Positions 40,661-49,274 of a stretch of DNA of 64,000 bases are shown piece by piece. Source of the DNA: JAWBSP01 sp964632175. Its GTDB lineage: Archaea; Hadarchaeota; Hadarchaeia; Hadarchaeales; JAWBSP01. Under the pieces are notes generated by a model. It saw nothing but the letters and a program-made list of their open reading frames with translations. It was not told where the DNA came from and did not search any database. Location: contig CAZWBJ010000003.1 in NCBI GenBank assembly GCA_964632175.1, positions 9,235 to 73,234 on the forward strand, written 5' to 3'. Each line of letters opens with the position of its first letter. The first letter of the stretch is position 1. The translations under genes and the position numbers were made by a program.

Positions 40661-41524
40661 GTGCTTCCCGAAAATCCAGCCGAGCGCGTGACCATCCTCT
40701 CCATTATAGTCACCACTGGCTGGGGGCTGCTGGAGGTTTTGGGATGGGCGGTCTTCGGGAGCGTGGCTTTTCTTGCGGCGGGCGTGGATGCGCTCTTCGA
40801 CACGGTCACCTCCGTGGGGGTTATCGCTGGTCTAAGGGTCTCCAAACGCAGGGCGGACAGGGGGCATCCTTACGGCCACCATCAGGCGGAGACGCTGGTT
40901 TCGATGGCGCTCGGTGCGGTGCTCCTACTGGTGGGTCTCAGGGTGATGTATTTGGCTTGGGGGAGGCTGGGGGACACGGGATTCGCCCCATCTCTCGGGG
41001 CGTTTTTGTTGTCCTCCCTCAGCCTCCCCGTTTTCGGCATGCTGGCGTGGAAGAAGATACGGACGGGTAAGAGAACGGGCAACATCTCCGTGGTGGCGGA
41101 TGGCTATCACACCCTCTCCGATTTCCTTTCCGTCACGGCCGTTCTAGGCGCCTTCTGCTTCGCCAGAATGGGGTATCCCCAAGCTGATCCCTTGGTCGCC
41201 CTAGGAATCTCCGTCCTCATCCTCTGGTACGGGGGAAATCTCCTGAGGAGAACCGGTGGCGTGCTGATGGAAGCCAGCCCGGGGAAGGTCATCGTGGGCG
41301 AAATCAGGAGGATTTCTAGGGAGGTCCCGGGTGTTGTGGACTGTCACGGGTGCCGCGCGAGAAGGGTGGGGTCAAAAATTTTTGCGGATTTACACGTTCT
41401 CGTGGATCCGGACACAAGCGTCAGGGATGGTCATGAGATAGCCAACCAGATTGAGCGCCGGCTCAAAAGAAAGATTAAAGGGTTGGAATCCGTGGTCGTA
41501 CACCTAGAGCCGTGCAGAAAATGA
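40661..41524 (+). CDS. Cation diffusion facilitator transporter
   Basis: This is a 287-residue CDF protein exporting divalent metal (Zn, Fe, Mn or similar) by proton antiport. There are about six membrane helices. The metal site is visible as DALFD (DxxxD) in helix 2 and HTLSD (HxxxD) in helix 5. HPYGHHQAE follows helix 2. The cytosolic C-terminal domain from about 205 onward ends with VVVHLEPC. The start is GTG 40661, preceded by an AAAGGAGGA Shine-Dalgarno. Confidence 0.92.
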   Translation: MLPENPAERVTILSIIVTTGWGLLEVLGWAVFGSVAFLAAGVDALFDTVTSVGVIAGLRVSKRRADRGHPYGHHQAETLVSMALGAVLLLVGLRVMYLAWGRLGDTGFAPSLGAFLLSSLSLPVFGMLAWKKIRTGKRTGNISVVADGYHTLSDFLSVTAVLGAFCFARMGYPQADPLVALGISVLILWYGGNLLRRTGGVLMEASPGKVIVGEIRRISREVPGVVDCHGCRARRVGSKIFADLHVLVDPDTSVRDGHEIANQIERRLKRKIKGLESVVVHLEPCRK

Positions 41525-41525
41525 G

Positions 41526-41830
41526 CGGGTGGGCTCCCAGATTCGAATGCCTTCAACCCGCCTCGGGAAACGGCCACCCCTCAGCTCCGTGAACCCACAA
41601 GCGCCGGGCGTCCCGCCTACGGTTGCTCCCTTCCGGGCCTGGCCGGGTTCGGCGAGCAAAGACGGTTTACCCAAACCCTCCGGCTTGGGCCCCGCCACCG
41701 CCGACCCTGTGGGGCGGAACCTCCACGGGAGAATCCGTCCCCCTCCGCGGGCATCCGGCACCTCCTCTGGGCTTCGGTCCGCCGTAACCCCATTTGCGGG
41801 AAAGGGGAGGGGTAGCCCCCACACCTAGCC
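41526..41830 (-). ncRNA. 7S signal recognition particle RNA
   Basis: The reverse strand has the hallmark SRP helix 8: GGCCC-GGAA-GGGAGC with its GGAA tetraloop, followed by AACCG and GGCGGG, opposite CTCGCCGAACCCGG (about 41618-41660). The ends, GGGCTAGGTGTGGGGGCT and GGGAGCCCACCCGC, can pair as helix 1. The total is about 305 bases, the archaeal size. Ends are approximate to within about 5-10 bases. Its protein partner FtsY is at 49234-50283. Confidence 0.92.
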
Positions 41831-41871
41831 CACCCAATAAACTATTCCTACAATGTGGAAAAAGATACCGT

Positions 41872-43056
41872 TCAGGCCCGCTGAAGGAGGTAAGGAAACA
41901 GGTTCAGGATGACCAGCACGAGAACGGCTATCGAGAGGTAGATGCAGCATTTGCGGGCCCTCTTTTTAGGCATCCATCTCTCCAAGATGGCTTGAAGCAT
42001 CCCGCCGCCATCCAGGGGTAGCATGGGAAGGAGGTTGAAGAGCCCCACGCCAAAGTTAAGCAGGAATATCCATTTCAGCAGGTCGATCAGGGGCCAGGGG
42101 ACTGAGGAGCGGTACCAGAAGCGGTGAAAGACGGGCCACCCCCTGAGTTCCGACACCGTGGTGGAGGCAATCACGAGGGGATTGAGGAAGCTGCTCCTCG
42201 GGAGAGCCCAGGCTGGCAGGAACCCCAAATTTCCCTCATTTTCAGAGTAATAATTGTCGGCCACCACCCAGTACTCCCCATTGTCGGTGAGAATTCTTAT
42301 GTTGTCGCCCGGCTTGATGTTCTCCACCTTGTTTAGGTCATCCGGTGAACCGATGGTGAGGTTGTGGATGGCGAGAATCCTCATTCCAGGCTGCAGCTTC
42401 CCGTGGGAAGGGCCGTTTTCCCTCACCGCCCAGACGTAAACCCCGGGCATGGGGGAGAGGAGCGCGAGGGTGAGGAGGAGGCAGAGGAAGGAGAGGAGGA
42501 TGTTGGCGATGGAGCCCACGGCGTAGATTCTGAGCCGGTGGGGGATGGGGGCGCGGGCCAGCTTTTTTTCGTCAGGTTCCACAAAGGCTCCGGGAAGCAC
42601 CCCGAGGAGGAGGCCCCCCATGGACTTGGTGGGGATGTTGTGGACCCTCATCAGGAGGCCATGTGAGACCTCGTGGACCAGCATCAGGGTGCCAACGGCG
42701 ATCAGCCACCAGTAAACGGTCAGGCCGGGGATGAGACCCGGGAACACAAAGGTTGCCCCGGGTATGGCTACCTTTGGGCGCAGGATCACGAAGTATAGGT
42801 TATAGCAGAAGTTGAAGAGGACGAAGGCGGAAAGGAAGATGCCCAAGACCACGGCAACGTTCCCGAAATGGAGCAGAAAAATGGGATGTTTTTTGGCAAA
42901 GGAGTCAATAGCCCTCAGCCCCCGTTTCGTCCTGAAGACCGCCGCACCCGACTCGAAGGTCACACCCCGCCTTTTCAGGTTGTATTTTTTATAAGAGATG
43001 GAAAAAATCACCCAGAATATCGCCGCCCCAGCGAACAGCCAAACCACCGGATGCAT
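41872..43056 (-). CDS. Site-2 protease-like membrane metalloprotease (M50)
   Basis: This is a 394-residue intramembrane protease. The zinc motif HEVSH lies near residue 129 in a membrane helix (LMLVHEVSHGLLMRVHN). The second conserved site, NLLPMLPLDGG, lies near 340. Between them is a PDZ-like segment (GPSHGKLQPGMRILAIHNLTI). At least six hydrophobic segments are present. Such proteases cleave membrane-bound regulators; the substrate is unknown. It is transcribed toward the SRP RNA from 24 bases before the divergent nucleotidyltransferase gene. Confidence 0.93.
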   Translation of the reverse strand: MHPVVWLFAGAAIFWVIFSISYKKYNLKRRGVTFESGAAVFRTKRGLRAIDSFAKKHPIFLLHFGNVAVVLGIFLSAFVLFNFCYNLYFVILRPKVAIPGATFVFPGLIPGLTVYWWLIAVGTLMLVHEVSHGLLMRVHNIPTKSMGGLLLGVLPGAFVEPDEKKLARAPIPHRLRIYAVGSIANILLSFLCLLLTLALLSPMPGVYVWAVRENGPSHGKLQPGMRILAIHNLTIGSPDDLNKVENIKPGDNIRILTDNGEYWVVADNYYSENEGNLGFLPAWALPRSSFLNPLVIASTTVSELRGWPVFHRFWYRSSVPWPLIDLLKWIFLLNFGVGLFNLLPMLPLDGGGMLQAILERWMPKKRARKCCIYLSIAVLVLVILNLFPYLLQRA

Positions 43057-43080
43057 CTCCCTATCCCATCCTCCCTAATT

Positions 43081-43764
43081 ATGGCTAAGCCACTCCCTCC
43101 GCGCGAGGTCAGGGAGGTCAGGTACGACGCTCGGAGGTGGAGAATCCTTCGGGAGAAGAGGGAGAAGGCCACGGGACCCATGAGGATCCTGTTTTCGGCT
43201 GGAATGGAGCCTCTCCTGCACGGAAGCGTGGCAAGGGGGGATGTGGACGAGAAGAGTGATATAGATATCTTCATCCCTTTCCAAGTCCAGCCCTTCAGAG
43301 TGGAGATGGCTCTGAGGGACAAAGGATGCGAGTTCCTTAGGAGGGAAGTGGTGATCGCCACCCCCTGGCAGCTCCCCAAGGCGCACCTCTACCTAGACGA
43401 GGAGCTGAGTGTCAGCTTTCCCCTTTTGAAGCCCCTGCCCTCCGAGCTCGACTTCTATCACTTTGGGGGCGCGTTGGATCTCAGGGGGGCGGAGGAGGGG
43501 AAGAGGGTGCCGGGCGTGGACAAGAGGCTCATGCTCATCGAGCCCACCCCCGAAGGCCATCTGGAGAGTTCCATCTTGGGTAGGGAGGGGGAGGTGGCGA
43601 AGAAGCTGGGAGTGGGGATGGAGGTTGTGAGGGAGAGGGTGCAGGTCCTGACGAGGCGGGCGGAGATCGGCCGAACGGGGCTCTACTTCAGGCGGGAGCT
43701 CGCGCCGAGCGAGAGCTTTGAGGAGCTACTTTCAGAAATAGAGAGGAGAGCTTGCCGACGGTGA
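43081..43764 (+). CDS. Nucleotidyltransferase-domain protein
   Basis: This is a 227-residue protein. The polymerase-beta-type core is LLHGSVARGDVDEKSDIDIFI (residues about 41-61), with the GS and DxD metal motifs. The rest has HLYLDEELSVSFPLL, which could supply a third acidic residue, and a C-terminal helical region. It is an archaeal conserved group of unknown acceptor. ATG 43081 (MAKPLPPREVREV) is the start; the frame is open upstream but overlaps the divergent protease gene. Confidence 0.83.
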   Translation: MAKPLPPREVREVRYDARRWRILREKREKATGPMRILFSAGMEPLLHGSVARGDVDEKSDIDIFIPFQVQPFRVEMALRDKGCEFLRREVVIATPWQLPKAHLYLDEELSVSFPLLKPLPSELDFYHFGGALDLRGAEEGKRVPGVDKRLMLIEPTPEGHLESSILGREGEVAKKLGVGMEVVRERVQVLTRRAEIGRTGLYFRRELAPSESFEELLSEIERRACRR

Positions 43765-44297
43765 GGGAGTGGCTCGAGGAGGTCAGGAGGGCCCTGCTGG
43801 AGGAGGGGTTCAGCTTCACGGAGTTTCAGCACGTGAAGTCCGGCCAGTATTTTGGGCTGGTGAAGGATCTCCCCAAGGGGCTTCAGATGCACGTGAGGGG
43901 GTTCTCGGACGGAAGGCTGGAGGCGGAAATTGAAGTCTCGAGGTTCTATCTGGAGCATCCCCTTCACAAGAGACCGGCCGCGCGGGAGCTTGCCAGGATT
44001 TTGAAGAAACACGGGATTCCGTATGCGGAGGAGCCCACCCTGCGCTTCCCCCTGCCCGTCAGAAGGATGCCCAAGAGCCGCACGGACTGGAGGAGGTCCC
44101 TGCTCCACCCCACCCTCTACCGGATTCTGGCGGTCTATTCCATTTGCTTGGGGGGCCTCATCTTCTTTCTCTCTCACACGGCTGGGGGATGGCGAACCGT
44201 AATCTTTCTTTTGGGTGGAGGGCTCCTCATCCTGATGGGGGCAGGCATACTGATAGTGGTGAAGCTGATAGAAAGGGCCCTCCGACCGCCGGCCTAG
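43752..44297 (+). CDS. Conserved-looking protein with two C-terminal membrane helices
   Basis: This is a 181-residue protein starting with TTG 43752 (or GTG 43761), overlapping the nucleotidyltransferase by 13 bases. The soluble part of about 110 residues (VREWLEEVRRALLEEGFSF; GLQMHVRGFSDGRLEAEIEVSRF) is followed by two hydrophobic helices (ILAVYSICLGGLIFFL and VIFLLGGGLLILMGAGILIVV). I recognise no family. It is convergent with and overlaps the lysS end by 4 bases. Confidence 0.65.
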   Translation: MPTVREWLEEVRRALLEEGFSFTEFQHVKSGQYFGLVKDLPKGLQMHVRGFSDGRLEAEIEVSRFYLEHPLHKRPAARELARILKKHGIPYAEEPTLRFPLPVRRMPKSRTDWRRSLLHPTLYRILAVYSICLGGLIFFLSHTAGGWRTVIFLLGGGLLILMGAGILIVVKLIERALRPPA

Positions 44298-45847
44298 AGT
44301 TCACCGGCGGCTTGGCGAAATCTCTCCACCACGAATTTCCTGTCAAGCGCCGCGAGCAGATTCCCAGCTTTCGGCCCCCTGCTCTTACCCAGCAGGCTGA
44401 GGTAGATGGCCTCGAAAAGCTGCGGGGGCTCCAGCGAGCATTCGCCGGCCACCTCGTAGATCAGGTTGTGGATTTCTAGAGGGGATCTCTCCTTCTCCTC
44501 GAGCCTCGCGGCAAGGACACTCAAGGCGGATTTCTGTTTTTCGCTGAGTTTTCCGGCCTCCTCCGGAAGTCTCGCCCTCACGGAAATCCTCAGTTCCTCT
44601 GGAGCGTACTTCTCCGCCCACCGACGGGCCTTCTCCAGCCTCCGAAAGGCGAGGTTCCAGTCGAGTTCGGTCGGGTTGACGAGCAGGCGCTTCTGGGTGA
44701 GGATCTCCTTAACCCGCCCCGGATCCGTGGTGACCTGGCAGAGGACCGCGGCGAAGCGGATGGGCACGCGCTGGGGTTTTGCCGGGAAGGGCCGTACGAC
44801 GGAGAGCTCGTATATCCTTGCGTCCTCATCCAAGTTCTCATAGTACCTCCGCTCGAGTTCATCGAATTCGTCGTAGAGGTTGAGGAGGTATAGGCCGGGA
44901 TCGAAATCCTTGCTCTTCATTGGCTTGCTCCTGAAGATGAAGAAGCGGAGGAGCTCCGGTTCGGCCACCTCCAGCCAGTCCTGGAGGGTAAAGACCACCC
45001 CCTTGGAGGAGGACATTCTCTGTCCCGAGAGGCTGACCCACTCGTAGGGTATGGGGTGGGGGGGCTCGCCCTCGAAGACCTCCTTCACGATGAGTTTCCC
45101 TGTTTCGTAGCTTCCGCCTGCCTCTGCGTGATCCTTCCCGAAGGGCTCGCAGGTCACCCCAAGCATCTTCCACCGGGCCGGCCATTCTACCCTCCAGGTG
45201 AGCTTCCCCTCCCCCTTGGTGTAATCCGCCTGCCCCTCGTTTCCGCAGCCCTTCACGTAGTCACACCCGACACACCTGTAAAAAACTAGGTTCCCCTGCC
45301 AGTCGAAGGCCTCGGTGGTCCCGATCCTTCCACACTTGGAGCAGAGCGGGTCGTAGGGGAGCCAATGCTCGGGGAGTGGGTTGGACCTGAACCTGTTGAG
45401 AATCTCCCTTATGAGATCCGCCTTTTCCAGAGCCCTCCTGATGAGAGGGGCCATCTGCCCGCTCGCGTAAACCTGCGACCCGAAGTAGACCTTGATCTTT
45501 ATCCCGAAAGCCTCGAGGCTCTGGAGGAAGGGCCTAGTGAAGTAATCCACGAAGTCCCTGTAGCCTGGAGAGGGGGAGGGAAGGCGGGCGTAGGGGGTGC
45601 CCAGAAATTTCTCATACTCGCGAGGCAGATAAGCTGGAACTCTTCTGAGGGGATCGAAGTCGTCGGCGTACCATATCGCTTCGGCCCTCCCGCCCCTTTC
45701 CTCCACTGCTCTCCGCACGGCGTCCGCGATGAAGACGTCGTTGGAGTGGCCTATGTGGATGTGACCGGAGATGGAGATCCCGCTGGCGATCACGTGCTCC
45801 GACCCTCGCTTGAGGAGAGCTTCCGCAACTTGGTCTATCCAGTGCAT
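44294..45847 (-). CDS. lysS: Lysyl-tRNA synthetase, class I
   Basis: This is a 517-residue class I enzyme (LysK type), the form found in most archaea instead of class II LysRS. SGHIHIGHSNDV near residues 28-39 is the HIGH motif. GQRMSSSKGVVF near 273 is the KMSKS-like motif. Two zinc-type Cys pairs (CSKCGR and CVGCDYVKGC) lie near 170-200. The C-terminal helical domain binds the anticodon. A GATATAG element near 45910 on the reverse strand may be its TATA box. Confidence 0.96.
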   Translation of the reverse strand: MHWIDQVAEALLKRGSEHVIASGISISGHIHIGHSNDVFIADAVRRAVEERGGRAEAIWYADDFDPLRRVPAYLPREYEKFLGTPYARLPSPSPGYRDFVDYFTRPFLQSLEAFGIKIKVYFGSQVYASGQMAPLIRRALEKADLIREILNRFRSNPLPEHWLPYDPLCSKCGRIGTTEAFDWQGNLVFYRCVGCDYVKGCGNEGQADYTKGEGKLTWRVEWPARWKMLGVTCEPFGKDHAEAGGSYETGKLIVKEVFEGEPPHPIPYEWVSLSGQRMSSSKGVVFTLQDWLEVAEPELLRFFIFRSKPMKSKDFDPGLYLLNLYDEFDELERRYYENLDEDARIYELSVVRPFPAKPQRVPIRFAAVLCQVTTDPGRVKEILTQKRLLVNPTELDWNLAFRRLEKARRWAEKYAPEELRISVRARLPEEAGKLSEKQKSALSVLAARLEEKERSPLEIHNLIYEVAGECSLEPPQLFEAIYLSLLGKSRGPKAGNLLAALDRKFVVERFRQAAGEL

Positions 45848-45920
45848 CTAAACTTGCGCGAGCGGTATTACAGCAATTCTTCTTTTGGTTGTCTCAAGTT
45901 CAGCAAGCTATATCGATAAG

Positions 45921-46487
45921 TCATAAGGCGGCTTTTATGCCACTCATAATCAGATCAACCGCTATGGTCACCAGTAGCAGCCCCATCACCCGGGATACGA
46001 TTTCTATCCCTTCCCTCCCCAGCACCCGGTGAAAGTAGGAGGAAAGCCGCAGTACGAGCCAGCTGGAGAGAAGAACGATAAGGCCTCCTAGGAGGGTGGG
46101 GACGTGCCCGTAGTTGTTCACGAAAATCATCGTGGAGACGATGACTCCCGGGCCCGTGAGCATGGGGGTGCCCACGAGGGCTAGGGCTGAGGATCTGCTC
46201 TTGGGCTTCCAGAGTTCCCTCCCAAGGACGATCTCCACTCCCAGCGCACCGAGTATCAGCCCTCCTCCTATCCGCAGGGAGGTGAGTTCTATCCCCAGTA
46301 GACGGAACAGCAGGTCCCCCAGGAAAAGGAAAAAGAGAAAGACGCCCCCAGCCACCCCCGTCGCATGTGCCGCCGCTCGGCCAACCTTTTTCGTTCCTTG
46401 GGTGGCTAGGAGGAAAAGGGGGATGCTACCAAACGGATCCATGATCACGAAGAGGGCAATGAAGATTCTCCCGATTTCCTCTAGCAT
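45921..46487 (-). CDS. MarC-family integral membrane protein
   Basis: This is a 188-residue protein with about six hydrophobic helices. IFIALFVIMDPFGSIPLFL is the MarC signature near the N-terminus, with LRIGGGLILGALGVEIVLG and TPMLTGPGVIVSTMIF in the middle. Family members are membrane proteins of unclear function, once linked to multiple antibiotic resistance. It has its own TATA box. Confidence 0.9.
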   Translation of the reverse strand: MLEEIGRIFIALFVIMDPFGSIPLFLLATQGTKKVGRAAAHATGVAGGVFLFFLFLGDLLFRLLGIELTSLRIGGGLILGALGVEIVLGRELWKPKSRSSALALVGTPMLTGPGVIVSTMIFVNNYGHVPTLLGGLIVLLSSWLVLRLSSYFHRVLGREGIEIVSRVMGLLLVTIAVDLIMSGIKAAL

Positions 46488-46504
46488 CCTTACTGATTTC
46501 TTTC

Positions 46505-46512
46505 TTTATAAC
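46505..46512 (-). promoter_or_regulatory. TATA box of marC
   Basis: On the reverse strand GTTATAAA lies 18-25 bases before the ATG at 46487, the spacing of a nearly leaderless archaeal transcript. Confidence 0.55.
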
Positions 46513-46574
46513 GCATGGGAAGCCTGTCACTCATGCCGGTCACCAATCCGTGATAAGGCAGGGTGTCGTTGTAC

Positions 46575-46606
46575 AAAACTTCAAAACCACGTTGGGCCTA
46601 ACGTGG
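46575..46606 (-). terminator. Intrinsic-type terminator overlapping the amrS stop codon
   Basis: On the reverse strand a perfect 7-bp hairpin CCACGTT-AGGCCC-AACGTGG (complement of 46587-46606) is followed by a T-rich tail TTTTGAAGTTTT. The amrS stop codon TAG lies in the top of the hairpin. Confidence 0.65.
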
Positions 46607-47614
46607 CATTGTACCCACGAGGGGGATCTTCCTCCCGCACTCGGGGCACCTCCCGTCCTTGATGTTGAACTCCAGGATGGTGTAGCCGTACCTGCTTATG
46701 AGCATCTCCCCGCAGCCCGGGCAGTAGGTGTTGTCGTACATGTGCCCTGGAACGTTCCCCAAGTATACGTAGGAGAGGCCCTCTTCCCTCGCAATCTTGT
46801 AGGCCCTTTCCAGAGTCTCGACGGGTGTGGGGGGTTTCTCGAGCATCCGGTAGTGTGGGTAGAAGCGGCTGAAGTGAACTGGAACCTCCGGGCTCAGCCT
46901 CTCCGAGACCCAGCGGCAGAACTCCCGGATTTCCTCCGGTCTGTCGTTTTCCTTGGGGATGACAAGGTAGGTGACCTCCAGGTGAATCCCGCGCCCGTGC
47001 ATCCACTCGCAGGCCTCCAGAACCGGCTGCAGGCGAGCCCCGCAGATCCTCCTGTAGAAGTCCTCCGAGAAGGCCTTCACGTCCACGTTGGCCGCATCCA
47101 GCCAGGGTCCGAGCTCTTGAAGGGCATAGGGCGAGATGAAACCGTTGGTCACGTACACGTTGTAAAGGTTCTCGGTCCTGGCCAGCCTCCCTACATCGAT
47201 GGCGTACTCCGTCCAGATGGTGGGCTCCGTGTAGGTGTGGGCGATGCCGGAGCAGTTGTACTCCTTGGTCAGCCGTATCAGCTCCTCCGGGGGAAGGTCT
47301 TCGGTCCCCACCTGCCCCATCCTCGCCTGGGAGATCTCCCAGTTCTGGCAGTGCAGACAGGTGAAGGTGCAGCCGGGTGCCGCGATGGAGAAGACCGAGC
47401 TCCCCGGCCAAAAGTGATAGAGGGGCTTTTTCTCGATGGGGTCGGCCGCCATGGAGACCACGGAGCCGTAGACTAGGGTATAAAGGGTGCCCCCTTCGTT
47501 CTCCCTAGCCCCGCAAAACCCCCTTTTGCCCGGCGCAATCCTGCAGTTCCTGGGGCAGAGCAGGCACTGGACGTCTCCATCCAGTTTTTTCCAGAACCTT
47601 GCGGGTCCCCTCAC
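46598..47614 (-). CDS. amrS: AmmeMemoRadiSam-type radical SAM protein AmrS
   Basis: This is a 338-residue radical-SAM protein of the AmmeMemoRadiSam set. An N-terminal Cys-rich region (CLLCPRNCRI, FCGAREN) precedes the cluster motif CTFTCLHC near 82-89, in SIAAPGCTFTCLHCQNWEISQ. Then come THTYTEPTIW and VDVKAFSEDFYRRICGA, and a C-terminal zinc ribbon (CPGCGE, CPECGR). The substrate is unknown. The AmrA and AmrB partners are not in the window. Confidence 0.93.
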   Translation of the reverse strand: MRGPARFWKKLDGDVQCLLCPRNCRIAPGKRGFCGARENEGGTLYTLVYGSVVSMAADPIEKKPLYHFWPGSSVFSIAAPGCTFTCLHCQNWEISQARMGQVGTEDLPPEELIRLTKEYNCSGIAHTYTEPTIWTEYAIDVGRLARTENLYNVYVTNGFISPYALQELGPWLDAANVDVKAFSEDFYRRICGARLQPVLEACEWMHGRGIHLEVTYLVIPKENDRPEEIREFCRWVSERLSPEVPVHFSRFYPHYRMLEKPPTPVETLERAYKIAREEGLSYVYLGNVPGHMYDNTYCPGCGEMLISRYGYTILEFNIKDGRCPECGRKIPLVGTMPR

Positions 47615-47660
47615 AAGTTTTTCTCCGGGGAAGGATTAACCTCTGGCTGGGAGAGGGAGT

Positions 47661-47670
47661 TCATATATAC
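47661..47670 (+). promoter_or_regulatory. TATA box before the 47685 frame
   Basis: TCATATATAC lies 15-24 bases before the GTG at 47685. It is the strongest TATA match in the amrS/47685 gap and supports transcription of the small downstream frame. Confidence 0.5.
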
Positions 47671-47684
47671 TAGGGCAGGGGAGA

Positions 47685-47945
47685 GTGCAGAGGGTGGTGG
47701 AAATCCCAGAGAAGATCGGGAGGGAGAGGATCGAGGAGCTGGCTAGGAGGATCCAAGAGAGGGAGTTCCTGCTGGGCGACGGCTCGATTGAGTCCGCACA
47801 GCTTTGGTTAATCCCTCTTCAATTCCCCCGTTCCTATCTTCGCTCCCAGGAGATCTGCATGAACGATCTCTCTGCCCAGCCCTGGGGGGTCGGCCAGAGT
47901 CTAGCACATGGAGAGATGTCGGGGGGATCCGTGCGGGAAGCCTAG
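47685..47945 (+). CDS. Small protein, possibly a truncated antitoxin-like gene
   Basis: This is an 86-codon frame from GTG 47685. The first 39 residues look genuine (VVEIPEKIGRERIEELARRI, then REFLLGDGSIES) and recall short helical N-terminal parts of antitoxin-type proteins. From about residue 40 the composition changes (LWLIPLQFPRSYLRSQEICM) and no longer looks like a folded protein. The gene may have lost its original 3' half. The function is unknown and the antitoxin idea is weak. Confidence 0.4.
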   Translation: MQRVVEIPEKIGRERIEELARRIQEREFLLGDGSIESAQLWLIPLQFPRSYLRSQEICMNDLSAQPWGVGQSLAHGEMSGGSVREA

Positions 47946-48025
47946 CGATATCACGCTTCCTCCATCATTCTGCGAGGATTCGAGAACTGGAGGTTGGTGC
48001 GAAAGATTCTGGTTCCCAGTAGAGG

Positions 48026-48172
48026 TTACCATCGGAATTCGTGTCCGCACTTCGGACATTTTATACTTGGGCAGGAGAGGATGGACTCTGGGCAACCTTT
48101 ACATGCAGTGACCCTGGCGTAGGACCGGCTGAACCTATAGCCGCATCTCGGGCAGGTTATCACGTCGGTCAT
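48026..48172 (-). CDS. 48-residue Cys-rich zinc-ribbon protein
   Basis: The reverse strand reads ATG 48172 to TAA 48026: MTDVITCPRCGYRFSRSYAR, then ACKGCPES, a lone Cys in LSCPS, and KCPKCGHEFRW at the end. Two CPxCG knuckles plus a CKGC pair suggest two bound zinc ions. Short archaeal proteins of this type often sit near metal-transport or regulator genes, which are not seen here. It is too short for common gene thresholds, but the Cys spacing makes it convincing. A transcription or metal-handling role is speculation. Confidence 0.75.
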   Translation of the reverse strand: MTDVITCPRCGYRFSRSYARVTACKGCPESILSCPSIKCPKCGHEFRW

Positions 48173-48293
48173 GGCTCAAGGTTTGGGTACGTTTTGGGGA
48201 TCCCGGGACGGTTCTTTCCCGACCGGGCGAGTTTGGGCTCGGCCATCTGCGCATCAGAGGTTGATACCCGGTTAATTTAGCCGAGAATTTCTG

Positions 48294-49274
48294 ATGAGAG
48301 TGCTCTCCGTTCTTCTGGTCTGGCTCGCCTTTCTCCTCTCTTGCGGATTGGCGGTTCCATCTGAGAATCCCTTGGTGAGAATCCCCACGGAGATCCTCGC
48401 GTACTCCCTCCCCCTCCTCCTCATCTGGTTTCTGGTCCGGGGGCGCGGGTTCTGGAGATCGATAAGGGTGGAAAGGAAAAACCTAGGCAGGTCTCTGTAC
48501 CTCTCCCTCGCCCTGCTGGTGGTCTTCTTCCTGATCATTCAGGCTGCGAGTGTCGCGACCCTCCACTTCATGGGCAAGTCGGAGGAGGAGGCCAAGCGGG
48601 AGATGGAGAATTACATGGAGAACCAGACTCCCAGTTGGTACCCTAGGTATCTGCTCTTAGGCTCCTTCTTCCCGGTTGCCTTTTGCGAAGAGGCGGTTTT
48701 CAGGGGATACGTGTTGGGGACGCTGGCGCCGTTTGGGCTGGCCACCTCCGTTCTGGCTTCCTCCTTCCTTCACCTCTCCCTTCACATCTGGTATCTGAAA
48801 GTGGGGGGAATAGCCCCGCTCCTCTTCGTTCAGGCCCTCCTGCTGTTCGTCTGGTTTGGGCTGGTGAGCTATTGGAGTGGGAACATCGTGGGAACCATCC
48901 TCATGCATGGACTCGTGAACTTTCTCTCCGTCTTGAGGGGCTTCAGCGAGGCAGCGGCGGGCGCGATCCAGGTGGCTCTCATATGCCTAGGTGCCATCTG
49001 CCTTTTCGATCTCCTCCTCTCCTACATGAGGGTGAGGTTCAAGCGAAGAGTGTACAGGGAGATGCAGAGCCAGCTGGAGCTGAATCTCGGCAGACTGAGG
49101 CGGATGAGGGAGGGGCTGAAAAAGATGCTGGCGGAGATCAAGAAAAGGTACAGGCGTGGGGAGATGGGGAGAGAGGATTTCCTGCGGCTGGAGGCGGTTT
49201 ACAAGAGGAGAATAGAGGAGGTGGAGAGGGTTCTCAATCTCCAAAGAGGGCCGACAAAATCAGCTCGGGCCTGA
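48294..49274 (+). CDS. CPBP (CAAX-like) membrane protease with coiled-coil tail
   Basis: This is a 326-residue protein. The N-terminal about 240 residues hold around seven hydrophobic helices with the glutamic protease motifs: EEAVFRGYV (EExxxR) near 132, FLHLSLH near 162, and LMHGLVNFL (HxxxN). The C-terminal about 80 residues are a charged coiled coil (RRMREGLKKMLAEIKKRYRRGEMGRED), unusual for the family. A GGTTAATTTAG box at 48271-48281 is a likely promoter. It overlaps the convergent ftsY by 41 bases. Confidence 0.87.
   Translation: MRVLSVLLVWLAFLLSCGLAVPSENPLVRIPTEILAYSLPLLLIWFLVRGRGFWRSIRVERKNLGRSLYLSLALLVVFFLIIQAASVATLHFMGKSEEEAKREMENYMENQTPSWYPRYLLLGSFFPVAFCEEAVFRGYVLGTLAPFGLATSVLASSFLHLSLHIWYLKVGGIAPLLFVQALLLFVWFGLVSYWSGNIVGTILMHGLVNFLSVLRGFSEAAAGAIQVALICLGAICLFDLLLSYMRVRFKRRVYREMQSQLELNLGRLRRMREGLKKMLAEIKKRYRRGEMGREDFLRLEAVYKRRIEEVERVLNLQRGPTKSARA

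Noticed and set aside
46550..47476. 308-codon forward frame
   Set aside because: Antisense shadow of amrS; composition rich in Val/Gly/Pro/His with no motifs.
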